64,000 nucleotides of DNA from Strigamia acuminata (lineage: Eukaryota > Arthropoda > Chilopoda > Geophilomorpha > Linotaeniidae), in contig CASHSZ010000029.1 of NCBI GenBank assembly GCA_949358305.1, positions 62,001-126,000 of the forward strand, given 5' to 3'. Positions 1 through 9,600 of this stretch are shown here, piece after piece; positions within the stretch are counted from its first letter, which is position 1, and every line of letters begins with the position of its first letter. Under the pieces are notes generated by a model. The model saw only the letters and a list, made by a program, of their open reading frames with translations. It did not search any database and was not told the DNA's origin. A program made the translations under genes and the position numbers.

Positions 1-1135
1 CGGTTTTTGTTCAAACTTCTAACCTTCCGTTTGGACGGAATTTTGATGGTTAGAATTGTTTTTGACATTGTTTTAGACTAATTTGGGGGTGATCTGTTGA
101 TTCGTGCACTCTAATTTCGTCCCGGAACAGCCGTTTTTCTGCTACGAGCGATCGTGACGGACCCCGCATGTGCGTTGCCGTCCAAGATCGTTTCGTTCGG
201 TTTGCGGTTGATTTCAAGTGTTCTTTCATTAAAAAGTGTCTTGTTTTGCGGGAAATTACATTCCCTGAACTTATTTACTTATTTCAAAGTGTTTACATAA
301 GTTATTTCTTGTGTTGAAATTCAAACCTTGTGTTTTGCCGCCAATGTAGAGTTTACCGGACGCCATGTTGGATTTTGCCGATGATTTGTAAATCTTTCAT
401 GTCGCTTTGTTTTTATATCTCAATTGGTGTTAGTACTATTTAGTTTTAATGTATTTCAATGCAAAATCTTTACTTATTTGGTTTTGTGTGTGACTTTGAA
501 TTCAAACTTGATGATTATGTCATTTTGCTTGTCTTTGATTGGTTAGGCCCAATTGTCTGCCTAGCGATCACTGTTTTCGCTGTTTTCTCAGTGTTTTGAT
601 TAACGAATTTTGTTGTTACGATAGACTTTATTATTCCTGAGTTTTTTGTGCTCATTTTGAGCTATTACACATTATTTTTAATACATTTCTCGTAATTTGT
701 TGTCTTTGCTTGAAATTGCATTTCCTCCGTTTCCGTGGCAACGGAGTATTTTCTTTATTGTACTTTGACGACAATTGGCTTGTTGCGTGCCTTTTGATTG
801 ATAATGTGTAATTATTCAGTTGCCATTTTATATTTGATTAAAATAGTCGTGTTAATGTTAACTCTTGTATTTTCTGCTTTTGACCCATTTCCAATGTGTC
901 CTGAGTAGAGAACCATTTTTCCCAGACTGGCCAATGGATCAGCAAGCACTTGGATACCATGCAAAAGTGTTTCCAACAGTTAAACCTTCATGTAACAGGA
1001 GATTTTGAGGCGAATCAAGTGCATTTCCACACGGTACACGTACGAATTTCACTATACGATCGTTTGAGTTTGTTGGCGGGAGTTTCGAATCGCCACATCT
1101 CAGTTCTTCTCTGTTCCTGTTGACTGACCGCAACA
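1..1135 (+). mobile_element. Diverged BEL-type LTR, 3' part (5' end outside window)
   Basis: No convincing gene is present; the DNA is AT-rich and full of stops. The right-hand end resembles the end of the LTR at 4588-5858. A GAGTAGAGA motif lies 232 bp before the end (223 in the intact LTR). ACTATACGATC starts 84 bp before the end (83 in the intact LTR) and is preceded by GAATTTC in both. An ATTAAA signal at 837 sits where AATAAA sits in the intact LTR (298 versus 305 bp from the end). Both end in GCAACA, and the satellite begins at the next base. I infer a solo LTR, or the 3' LTR of a related but much older element, whose start lies roughly 100-150 bp left of the window. Further left the similarity is too weak to align by eye, so a non-LTR origin for 1-800 cannot be excluded. 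Confidence 0.6.
837..842 (+). promoter_or_regulatory. Possible poly(A) signal (ATTAAA) of the diverged LTR
   Basis: This is the common AATAAA variant ATTAAA. It is followed by T/GT-rich DNA and lies 298 bp before the inferred LTR end, close to the 305 bp in the intact LTR. It is supported mainly by that positional match. Confidence 0.3.
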
Positions 1136-1140
1136 ATTCA

Positions 1141-1280
1141 GAGACATTGGTCTTGTGGTGTTTGTGCTAAGTCAACTGTGATGAGATCAAAAGTCTATTC
1201 TCCCAAATCATCGGTTGAATGTTTCTAAAACTTACATTGGAGCCTTCTACTAAGGTTCAAACACTATTTCTGAACATTCA
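1141..1280 (+). repeat. Satellite monomer type A (140 bp), reference copy
   Basis: Shared backbone of about 92 bp: GAGACATTGG, then TTTGTGCTAAGTCAACT, and after the cassette TAAAACTTACATTG through GTTTAAAC to ATTCA. The A cassette of 48 bp begins GTGATGAGATC and ends GGATGTTTC or GAATGTTTC. The tail just after the cassette reads GGAGCC. This particular copy carries TTCAAAC in place of the usual GTTTAAAC palindrome. Confidence 0.95.
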
Positions 1281-1427
1281 GAGACATTGGTCTTGTGGTG
1301 TTTGTGCTAAGTCAACTGCGATGTGAAATAAGCTCAAAATTTTTTTTTCAAAATTTATTGCTTGGGTGTTGCTAAAACTTACATTGAAGGCTTCTACTAA
1401 GGTTTAAACACTATTTCTAAACATTCA
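1281..1427 (+). repeat. Satellite monomer type B (147 bp), reference copy
   Basis: Same backbone as type A, but with a 55-bp cassette that begins GCGATGTGAAAT, carries two CAAAATTT boxes separated by a T run, and ends TTGGGTGTTGC. The tail reads GAAGGC rather than GGAGCC. The 7-bp difference in monomer length lies entirely in the cassette. Confidence 0.95.
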
Positions 1428-4400
1428 GAGACATTGGTCTTGTGGTGTTTGTGCTAAGTCAACTGTGATGAGATCAAAAGTCTATTCTCCCAAATCATCG
1501 GTTGGATGTTTCTAAAACTTACATTGGAGCCTTCTACTAAGGTTTAAACACTATTTCTGAACATTCAGAGACATTGGACTTGTGGTGTTTGTGCTAAGTC
1601 AACTGCGATGTGAAATGAGCTCAAAATTTTTTTTTCAAAATTTATTGCTTGGGTGTTGCTAAAACTTATATTGAAGGCTTCTACTAAGGTTTAAACACTA
1701 TTTCTGAACATTCAGAGACATTGGTCTTGTGGTGTTTGTGCTAAGTCAACTGCGATGTGAAATGAGCTCAAAATTTTTTTTTCAAAATTTAATGCTTGGG
1801 TGTTGCTAAAACTTACATTGAAGGCTTCTACTAAGGTTTAAACACTATTTCTGAACATTCAGAGACATTGGTCTTGTGGTGTTTGTGCTAAGTCAACTGT
1901 GATGAGATCAAAAGTCTATTCTCCCAAATCATCGGTTGGATGTTTCTAAAACTTACATTGGAGCCTTCTACTAAGGTTTAAACACTATTTCTGAACATTC
2001 AGAGACATTGGTCTTGTGGTGTTTGTGCTAAGTCAACTGTGATGAGATCAAAAGTCTATTCTCCCAAATCATTGGTTGGATGTTTCTAAAACTTACATTG
2101 GAGCCTTCTACTAAGGTTTAAACACTATTTCTGAACATTCAGAGACATTGGTCTTGTGGTGTTTGTGCTAAGTCAACTGTGATGAGATCAAAAGTCTATT
2201 CTCCCAAATCATCGGTTGAATGTTTCTAAAACTTACATTGGAGCCTTCTACTAAGGTTTAAACACTATTTCTGAACATTCAGAGACATTGGTCTTGTGGT
2301 GTTTGTGCTAAGTCAACTGTGATGAGATCAAAAGTCTATTCTCCCAAATCATCGGTTGGATGTTTCTAAAACTTACATTGGAGCCTTCTACTAAGGTTTA
2401 AACACTATTTCTGAACATTTAGAGACATTGGTCTTGTGGTGTTTGTGCTAAGTCAACTGCGATGTGAAATAAGCTCAAAATTTTTTTTTCAAAATTTATT
2501 GCTTGGGTGTTGCTAAAACTTACATTGAAGGCTTCTACTAAGGTTTAAACACTATTTCTGAACATTCAGAGACATTGGTCTTGTGGTGTTTGTGCTAAGT
2601 CAACTGCGATGTGAAATGAGCTCAAAATTTTTTTTTCAAAATTTAATGCTTGGGTGTTGCTAAAACTTATATTGAAGGCTTCTACTAAGGTTTAAACACT
2701 ATTTCTGAACATTCAGAGACATTGGACTTGTGGTGTTTGTGCTAAGTCAACTGTGATGAGATCAAAAGTCTATTCTCCCAAATCATCGGTTGGATGTTTC
2801 TAAAACTTACATTGGAGCCTTCTACTAAGGTTTAAACACTATTTCTGAACATTCAGAGACATTGGTCTTATGGTGTTTGTGCTAAGTCAACTGTGATGAG
2901 ATCAAAAGTCTATTCTCCCAAATCAACGGTTGGATGTTTCTAAAACTTACATTGGAGCCTTCTACTAAGGTTTAAACACTATTTCTGAACATTCAGAGAC
3001 ATTGGTCTTGTGGTGTTTGTGCTAAGTCAACTGTGATGAGATCAAAAGTCTATTCTCCCAAATCATTGGTTGGATGTTTCTAAAACTTACATTGGAGCCT
3101 TCTACTAAGGTTTAAACACTATTTCTGAACATTCAGAGACATTGGTCTTGTGGTGTTTGTGCTAAGTCAACTGTGATGAGATCAAAAGTCTATTCTCCCA
3201 AATCATCTGTTGGATGTTTCTAAAACTTACATTGGAGCCTTCTACTAAGGTTTAAACACTATTTCTGAACATTTAGAGACATTGGTCTTGTGGTGTTTGT
3301 GCTAAGTCAACTGCGATGTGAAATAAGCTCAAAATTTTTTTTTCAAAATTTATTGCTTGGGTGTTGCTAAAACTTACATTGAAGGCTTCTACTAAGGTTT
3401 AAACACTATTTCTAAACATTCAGAAACATTGGTCTTGTGGTGTTTGTGCTAAGTCAACTGTGATGAGATCAAAAGTCTATTCTCCCAAATCATCGGTTGG
3501 ATGTTTCTAAAACTTACATTGGAGCCTTCTACTAAGGTTTAAACACTATTTCTGAACATTTAGAGACATTGGTCTTGTGGTGTTTGTGCTAAGTCAACTG
3601 TGATGAGATCAAAAGTCTATTCTCCCAAATCATCGGTTGAATGTTTCTAAAACTTACATTGGAGCCTTCTACTAAGGTTTAAACACTATTTCTGAACATT
3701 CAGAGACATTGGTCTTGTGGTGTTTGTGCTAAGTCAACTGTGATGAGATCAAAAGTCTATTCTCCCAAATCATCGGTTGGATGTTTCTAAAACTTACATT
3801 GGAGCCTTCTACTAAGGTTTAAACACTATTTCTGAACATTTAGAGACATTGGTCTTGTGGTGTTTGTGCTAAGTCAACTGCGATGTGAAATAAGCTCAAA
3901 ATTTTTTTTTCAAAATTTATTGCTTGGGTGTTGCTAAAACTTACATTGAAGGCTTCTACTAAGGTTTAAACACTATTTCTGAACATTCAGAGACATTGGT
4001 CTTGTGGTGTTTGTGCTAAGTCAACTGTGATGAGATCAAAAGTCTATTCTCCCAAATCATCGGTTGGATGTTTCTAAAACTTACATTGGAGCCTTCTACT
4101 AAGGTTTAAACACTATTTCTGAACATTCAGAGACATTGGACTTGTGGTGTTTGTGCTAAGTCAACTGCGATGTGAAATGAGCTCAAAATTTTTTTTTCAA
4201 AATTTAATGCTTGGGTGTTGCTAAAACTTACATTGAAGGCTTCTACTAAGGTTTAAACACTATTTCTGAACATTCAGAGACATTGGTCTTGTGGTGTTTG
4301 TGCTAAGTCAACTGCGATGTGAAATGAGCTCAAAATTTTTTTTTCAAAATTTAATGCTTGGGTGTTGCTAAAACTTACATTGAAGGCTTCTACTAAGGTT

Positions 4401-4583
4401 TAAACACTATTTCTGAACATTCAGAGACATTGGTCTTGTGGTGTTTGTGCTAAGTCAACTGTGATGAGATCAAAAGTCTATTCTCCCGAATCATCGGTTG
4501 GATGTTTCTAAAACTTACATTGGAGCTTTCTACTAAGGTTTAAACACTATTTCTGAACATTCAGAGACATTGGTCTTATGGTG

Positions 4584-4587
4584 TTTG
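4584..4587. repeat. Target-site duplication TTTG, left copy
   Basis: TTTG directly precedes the 5' LTR and recurs directly after the 3' LTR (13240-13243). Removing the element and one copy restores the satellite reading GGTGTTTGTGCTAAG exactly. Four to five bp is usual for BEL/Pao integrase. Confidence 0.95.
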
Positions 4588-4609
4588 TGTTGCGAGCAGG
4601 AACGCAACA
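4588..4609 (+). other. Terminal hairpin at the LTR start
   Basis: The first 22 bp form a perfect inverted repeat: TGTTGCG, an 8-base loop, then CGCAACA. The right arm resembles the 3' end of the LTR (GCAACA). The same hairpin is at 11969-11990. Confidence 0.8.
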
Positions 4610-5078
4610 AAAAGATTTAGAAGTTTTCCACGTTTTGGCTTCTGAAAAGAAGATTTGACTTTTTAATTTGCTTTTTAGTTTTTGACACAAGTTGGAGACA
4701 TATCTGAGATGTCCGGTTGTTTGGCTGACCCGCGGTCTTGTTTGGTGATGTCCTTGACGGTCGTCATGCTGCCAGTCGCACCTGGATTGGTCGGGAGATG
4801 TGTTGTCGGTCACTTGTGGTCGTTTTGATGTGATCGTTTTAGTGGTTTAGTAATTCTGTGTATTAGTTTAAGAATTATTAGAGTTGTTTTGAGATAGGCA
4901 TATTTTATTTGATTGTTGTTTACCTTTTGCTTGATGTTTTAGGGGGTCAGCGACTTTCCAAGACGTGAGGCAGCAGGTGGCGAGCGGCGTAAAGCTCCCG
5001 TGACAGTGACGGCATTTGGACGCATCGGATCCGCGTGTGTGTTTAGAGCGGCGTCGATACGCCTTGGTTTGGACTCTC

Positions 5079-5087
5079 GTTCGAGTC
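5079..5087 (+). promoter_or_regulatory. B-box-like motif in the LTR (tentative)
   Basis: GTTCGAGTC fits the RNA polymerase III B-box core and lies in a small hairpin with GGACTC/GAGTCC arms. No matching A box is clear upstream and no full cloverleaf can be drawn, so chance is likely. The second copy is at 12460-12468. Confidence 0.15.
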
Positions 5088-5410
5088 CCCACGCTGTTTG
5101 GAAGGTCCTTGCGTCGATGTCTGGTCAAGGGCGGCTATGGAAGTCTGTCTGGCTCGCTCCTGTTCGCCTGCACAGCTGTAAGCAAGTTGCTGTGCCGCCA
5201 TCTTGCATGATGAGCGGTTGGCTTTTGTCTTTGAGAAGGAAAGTTGGCTTTCCTCTGGAACTAAGAATGGGAATTGTTAATACTTGTTTATTTATGTATT
5301 TTATGCCTCTAATAGATGTTAAGATTAAGCTTTTATTACTTGTTATCAATTTGATGTAAAAGGGTTAAGTTTGAGACACGTAGCGCCCTCTTTGGAGGCA
5401 ATAAGTTATT

Positions 5411-5416
5411 TATAAT
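5411..5416 (+). promoter_or_regulatory. Candidate TATA element of the LTR promoter
   Basis: TATAAT lies about 140 bp before the poly(A) signal, which would leave an R region of roughly 100-150 bp. It is a weak motif in AT-rich DNA and is supported only by position. Repeated at 12792-12797 in the 3' LTR. Confidence 0.3.
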
Positions 5417-5552
5417 GAGTAATTGTCGCTTGTAAATAAGCCTATTTTAGCGCCATTGTTCACGGTTGCTAGGCGCTTGTTGTTGCTAGGTTGAGAGTGA
5501 GTTACTGTTGTTACTAGCTGTTGCTAGAAGAAGCTTGTTATGGTTGATTTAG

Positions 5553-5558
5553 AATAAA
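5553..5558 (+). promoter_or_regulatory. Poly(A) signal AATAAA in 5' LTR
   Basis: A canonical AATAAA is followed about 15-30 bp later by a T-rich stretch (TTATTCTTTTCTCTTTC), the usual downstream element. In this copy it must be bypassed; the functional one is in the 3' LTR. Confidence 0.65.
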
Positions 5559-5858
5559 TAAGTTGTTATTCTTTTCTCTTTCTTTGATGTTCTTCCTTTG
5601 GATTATTTCTGAAATGAGTTCCCAGAGAATGAGTGAGTAGAGAGCCAAGCTGACTCTCCTCCTCCTTGAAGACACATTTGCTGGCCCATTAGCTGAGATG
5701 TTTCTCCCATCTGATCTACTGTTTGAGAACTAGGCCTAATGATAGGCCTAACGCTTTCTGCTGCTGGAATTTCTACTATACGATCATGGATGCGCAACAG
5801 GACAGTTGCCTATGAATGTACCACGCAACTTCCGAGTTCGACATGTCTGTTTGCAACA

Positions 5859-6662
5859 GGGGAAGTTGGTTTTTTGGTGCCTGTGACCCGGATTCGTGCG
5901 CGTTTGATCACCGTGCGTGAAGCTAGAGTTTGGCCACTTCACAGACGGTTCAGGGGATTTGTGACAACAGGACGGTTTGTGCAGTTAGCGGCTGGTTCCG
6001 CATGTATTTCCGATCAAGTTTGTGCAGCTGAGAATCGTCTAGAAGCGACCATCAATGCCAGGGGTCCAGTTCAAGTGACACAACGCAATGTGCAGCAGTT
6101 CGCCATGTTTTTGAAGATGACATTCAGTTGTTTCTTTGTGATTTTGATGGGTTTTGCTTTGGGTTTTTATTTGTGTCCTTTTTGGGGGAGATATGAGTCT
6201 TGCTATTGCATTTTAAGTGATATAAAATAAGTTTTGGCTCTACTATAACTGCATAAGCAGGAGAGCAACAGATTTAGCTAGAATAGTCTATAGTTTGCAT
6301 GATTTTTAGTGGAATTCTTGTGAACAGGGATTATTTAAGTTCTCTTAGAGCATTTATTTGTAAACAGAAGCAGTTTACTTGTAATTTTAGAAGAGAGTTA
6401 GTCAGTCTGAGTATTTACATTCTCAGAATTGTTAGGGATTTATTCTAAAAAGGTTTTAGTTGAGATTTTGAGTGAGTCTGTGATTCAACCACTCAAATTA
6501 TTTTAGAAATCCTCTTGGAGTTTGTCTGTATAGCAGAGAGTTTGGGTGTTTAAGCACTCAGATTCTAAAGGTTCGTCTTAAGTTTAACGTGTGTGTTGTG
6601 TGTTGGTGTAAGGTGACCGTAGTAATTGTCTTTGCTTTCCAACCTTTTCAGGTGCGATCAGC
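5859..6662 (+). other. Untranslated leader between 5' LTR and gag-pol
   Basis: 804 bp containing the primer-binding site near its start and, presumably, the packaging signal. From 6231 onward it is AT-rich with loosely repeated phrases (CACTCA followed by ATT and TCTAAA or TTAGAAA; TGAGTGAGTCTG). A pyrimidine-rich stretch ending in CAG at 6649-6651, 11 bp before the gag ATG, looks like a 3' splice site, so a leader intron is possible. A frame at 5739-6230 runs from the LTR into the leader and ends in a hydrophobic stretch, but it resembles no known protein. Confidence 0.85.
5875..5896 (+). other. Primer-binding site, tRNA-His-like
   Basis: Begins TGGTGCC, starting 16 bp after the LTR, and continues GTGAC then CGGATTCG after one extra T. 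This resembles the complement of the 3' end of animal tRNA-His (TGGTGCCGTGACTCGGATTCG, recalled in general form) with a one-base bulge and one substitution. Other tRNAs that I compared from memory (Gly, Arg, Leu, Trp) fit less well. The distance from the LTR is larger than usual. Confidence 0.55.
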
Positions 6663-9600
6663 ATGTCTACGTCACCAGGAAGAACCTCACCTACACCGGT
6701 TACAATTCCTAAGCCGGATGAGTTGGACGTTTTGACCTCTCGATTTGAGACGGTTGGGGTCGCAGTTGAGGAGTTGTTGAAGGAATCAAAGGCCATTACC
6801 GATCCTGCAGAGCTAGAAGCAACTGCTTTAGCCGCAGAGGAACAGATTAAGAAGATGGTTGATGACCTGAACCTGATGCAACCACTGATACCCAGAGATC
6901 AGTACATGACCAACCTTAAGGAGATTGAGGGTTATTACACGCCTATGGCAGTGTTGAAGCACCGTAGCCAAGTGGCGCAACGATTTGTGTCGCATTGGAC
7001 AGCAAATGCGTCGACGTTGTCTGCCAGTACAAGCCAGAATCAGACTAATGTTTCACAACAAAGTAGTCTTTCACAATTAGCGCGAAGAAATCGCAACGCT
7101 AAACTTCCAAAGTTGGAGATAGCAAAGTTTGGTGGAGAAGTTGTTGAGTTCAAGTCCTTTTTGGATCGATTTGACTCAACAGTGCACACAAACTCAGACC
7201 TCTCGGAAGTAGAGAAGCTGCAATACCTGCAGTCATTCTGCACAGGTGAAGCAGCAACGCTAATATCCACCTTTAGACAAGTGGATGGATCCTACGACTT
7301 AGCTCGTAGTGAATTGATTCGAAGTTATGGGGACGACGAAGCGCAGAGGGCAGCTTTGCTCAAGTCTCTTAAGGATTTGAAACCAATCACAGAAGTACAC
7401 CCTGTCAAGGCGGTGAAAGCGCAACTGACAAAGTTGTCTGCAACCATTAGGATGCTTGAGCAGTTAAGTGTTCCTGTTCAGACAGCGGGTTTTCTTTTAG
7501 CACCTGACGTGTTGAGGAAGTTCCCGCCGATTATGGTCACTCAGTTTTACAGATCCCATGGAACCAAATCCTCAAATTTATTGACAATTTTGGACTTTTT
7601 TGCCACAGAAGTTAAGCTTCTAGAGCAAGTAGAAGACGTTATGGGATCCAATCTCCTTCACATTAAGAAGGACAAGGTCGATAAGAGCGACCAAAAAGAG
7701 CAACGAAAAGGGACAATGTCCACTTGTGCATTGGCTCAAGGGACAAAGAGCTCGAGTAATCCCAAGTTGACAGTCGATAAAGCGACTTGCATTTTTTGCA
7801 AAGAAGGGCACGCTAACTCCTTTTGCAAAAAAGAGATTAGCGTTGAGGACAAGTCTGCCATTGCGCAAAAGAATCGGCTTTGCTACAATTGTCTGCAAAG
7901 CGGACATATGGCCATTAGATGCCGATTGAAGACGTCTTGTAAGACGTGCGGTGGTCGACACCACTCCAGCATTTGCAGGAAGGCAATCGTTACGAGTCCA
8001 GGTGGGGCAGAGAAGTCGAAGGACGTTAGTGCTAACGTTTCTTTGGCGATCTCGTCAACGCTCCAATTGATGATTTTTACTGCCGAATTAAAGACGAAAT
8101 CTGGTGGTTCGCACACGGTACGTGGGATGTTAGATCCTGGAAGTCACCGTTCTTATATTCTTAAGAGCGTAGCTGACCGGATACGGCTGAAGAGTTGTGG
8201 GTCAATAGAGGCCACAGCCCAACGTCTCAATGAGGAGAACGCAGGGTCAACGTCTTATGACGTATATAAAGTCTTGCTTCAGTCTCGACACGGAGCCAAA
8301 GAGCTCAAGGTGACCGCTTTAAGCGCAAAGAGTTTACCACATGTGTATGGTATAGCCAGCCCAGAAACGATTAGAAAGGTGAAAGATTTGGGGTTTGAGT
8401 TAGCTGAGGACTTACCTTCAACTGCAGGCAATGTTGATATCTTGCTTGGCGTTGATGTCTGGTGGGAAATCTGCTTGGATGGACGCAAACGCCTGGATAG
8501 TCGACTGGGTTTGGTGAACACCATCTTTGGGTGGGTGTTATCCGGAGCAGCTGGGTCGACTGATGTCTTCTCAGAGAGCTCGCGCGACGTTTCTTGCTGC
8601 AACACCTGTGATATTAAAACAGACCGAGACTTGGAGAAGCTATGGAGTTTAGAAGCCGTTGGTATTAGTGCCGGCGAGCGTGATTCCGATTTTATTAGAG
8701 ATCGTTTCGAGAAAACAAAGACAAGAAGAGAAGATGGTCGTTATGAAGTTTGCTTACCTTTCAATGAGCGAATTGGTTCGTTGGAATCCAATTGGGATTT
8801 GGCATTGAATCAGTTGTCGCACACGTTGAGAAGGATTGACAGCAGCAGTGACCACAAAGAACGCTACCACAAAGCCATGTGGGACTACGTGCGCGAAGAG
8901 CACGCAGAAGTAGTACCTCTTGCAGAAAGATACAAGAAGTCTGGCGTTTATGTTATTCCGCACCATCCAGTGATTAGGGAGGATAGAGATACAACGAAGT
9001 TTAGAGTAGTTTTTAACGCGTCGTCTTCAAAGAAAGGAGTTCCTTCTTTAAACGACTGCTTATACCCTGGTCCGAGCCTTAATCCGGACATTGTGCCAGT
9101 AATTGTTCGTTTCCGACTTTACTGTGTGGTTGCGATAGCGGACATTAAACAAGCCTTTCTTCAGGTATTGATTAAGTTAGAACACTGCGATTACTTAAGA
9201 TTTTTGTGGGTTTCCGACGAATATTTTCAGAACGAATATTCATGGCAAAACTTATGGGACCATTTGGTTGTGTTACGGATGATAGTTGTGCCTTTCGGTG
9301 TCAACTCATCCCCGTTTTTGCTCTGCGCGGTTATTCGAGCGCAGGGGCGTCTATATTTAGTCCTTTTTCCGAAGGAAGCAGACGCCCTGGACAAGGGAAT
9401 TTACATGGATGACCTGACGTCCGGCGACGATAACGCTGCAAAGACGACGCAACATTGCGTGAATTTACGAACTATTCTAGATGAGGGAAAATTGCCTCTT
9501 GTAAAGTGGGCTACCTCAAGTGCTGAGGTTTTCAACGCGCTTAAGGGAGAAGATTTTCATATGAGAGCAGAGGAATTTAAGGATTTAGACATTATCAAGA

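Larger units (their letters stand above)
1136..4587 (+). repeat. Satellite array, left segment (24 full monomers plus 24 bp)
   Basis: Tandem 140-bp (A) and 147-bp (B) monomers, all in one orientation. Counting from the GAGACATTGG landmark, starts fall at 1141, 1281, 1428, 1568, 1715, 1862, 2002 and so on to 4424, with a last one at 4564 cut by the transposon. The order is ABABBAAAABBAAAABAAABABBA: 15 A and 9 B, which sums exactly to the 3423 bp observed. Monomers differ by only a few SNPs (CGG/TGG/AACGG before TTGG, GGATG/GAATG, CATTC/CATTT, GTCTTG/GACTTG, CTTGTGG/CTTATGG). A TTCAAAC variant near 1256 recurs at 14035 and 61281. No genes are seen. Confidence 0.97.
4588..5858 (+). repeat. 5' LTR (1271 bp)
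   Basis: Starts TG and ends CA, with 6-bp inverted ends TGTTGC/GCAACA. Every base corresponds to the 3' LTR at a constant offset of 7381 bp, and I saw no mismatch on reading through both. It should carry the promoter and define the start of R. Short frames inside it (for example within 5000-5359) occur in both copies but match nothing recognisable, so I do not call genes. Confidence 0.97.

Noticed and set aside
939-1136. 65-codon reverse-strand frame
   Set aside because: It covers the conserved end of the diverged LTR, has no recognisable motif, and the matching part of the intact LTR has no such frame.
1136-4587. Regular repeats with alternating variable parts, like a CRISPR array
   Set aside because: The units are 140/147 bp, the 'variable' parts are only two recurring cassettes, there are no cas genes, and the genome is animal. 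It is a satellite.
5041-5100. tRNA gene in the LTR
   Set aside because: Only a T-arm-like hairpin and B-box-like core are present. No acceptor, D or anticodon arms could be drawn.
5000-5359. 119-codon frame in the LTR (and its copy at 12381-12740)
   Set aside because: Present twice only because the LTR is duplicated. No family resemblance, and it overlaps other chance frames on both strands.
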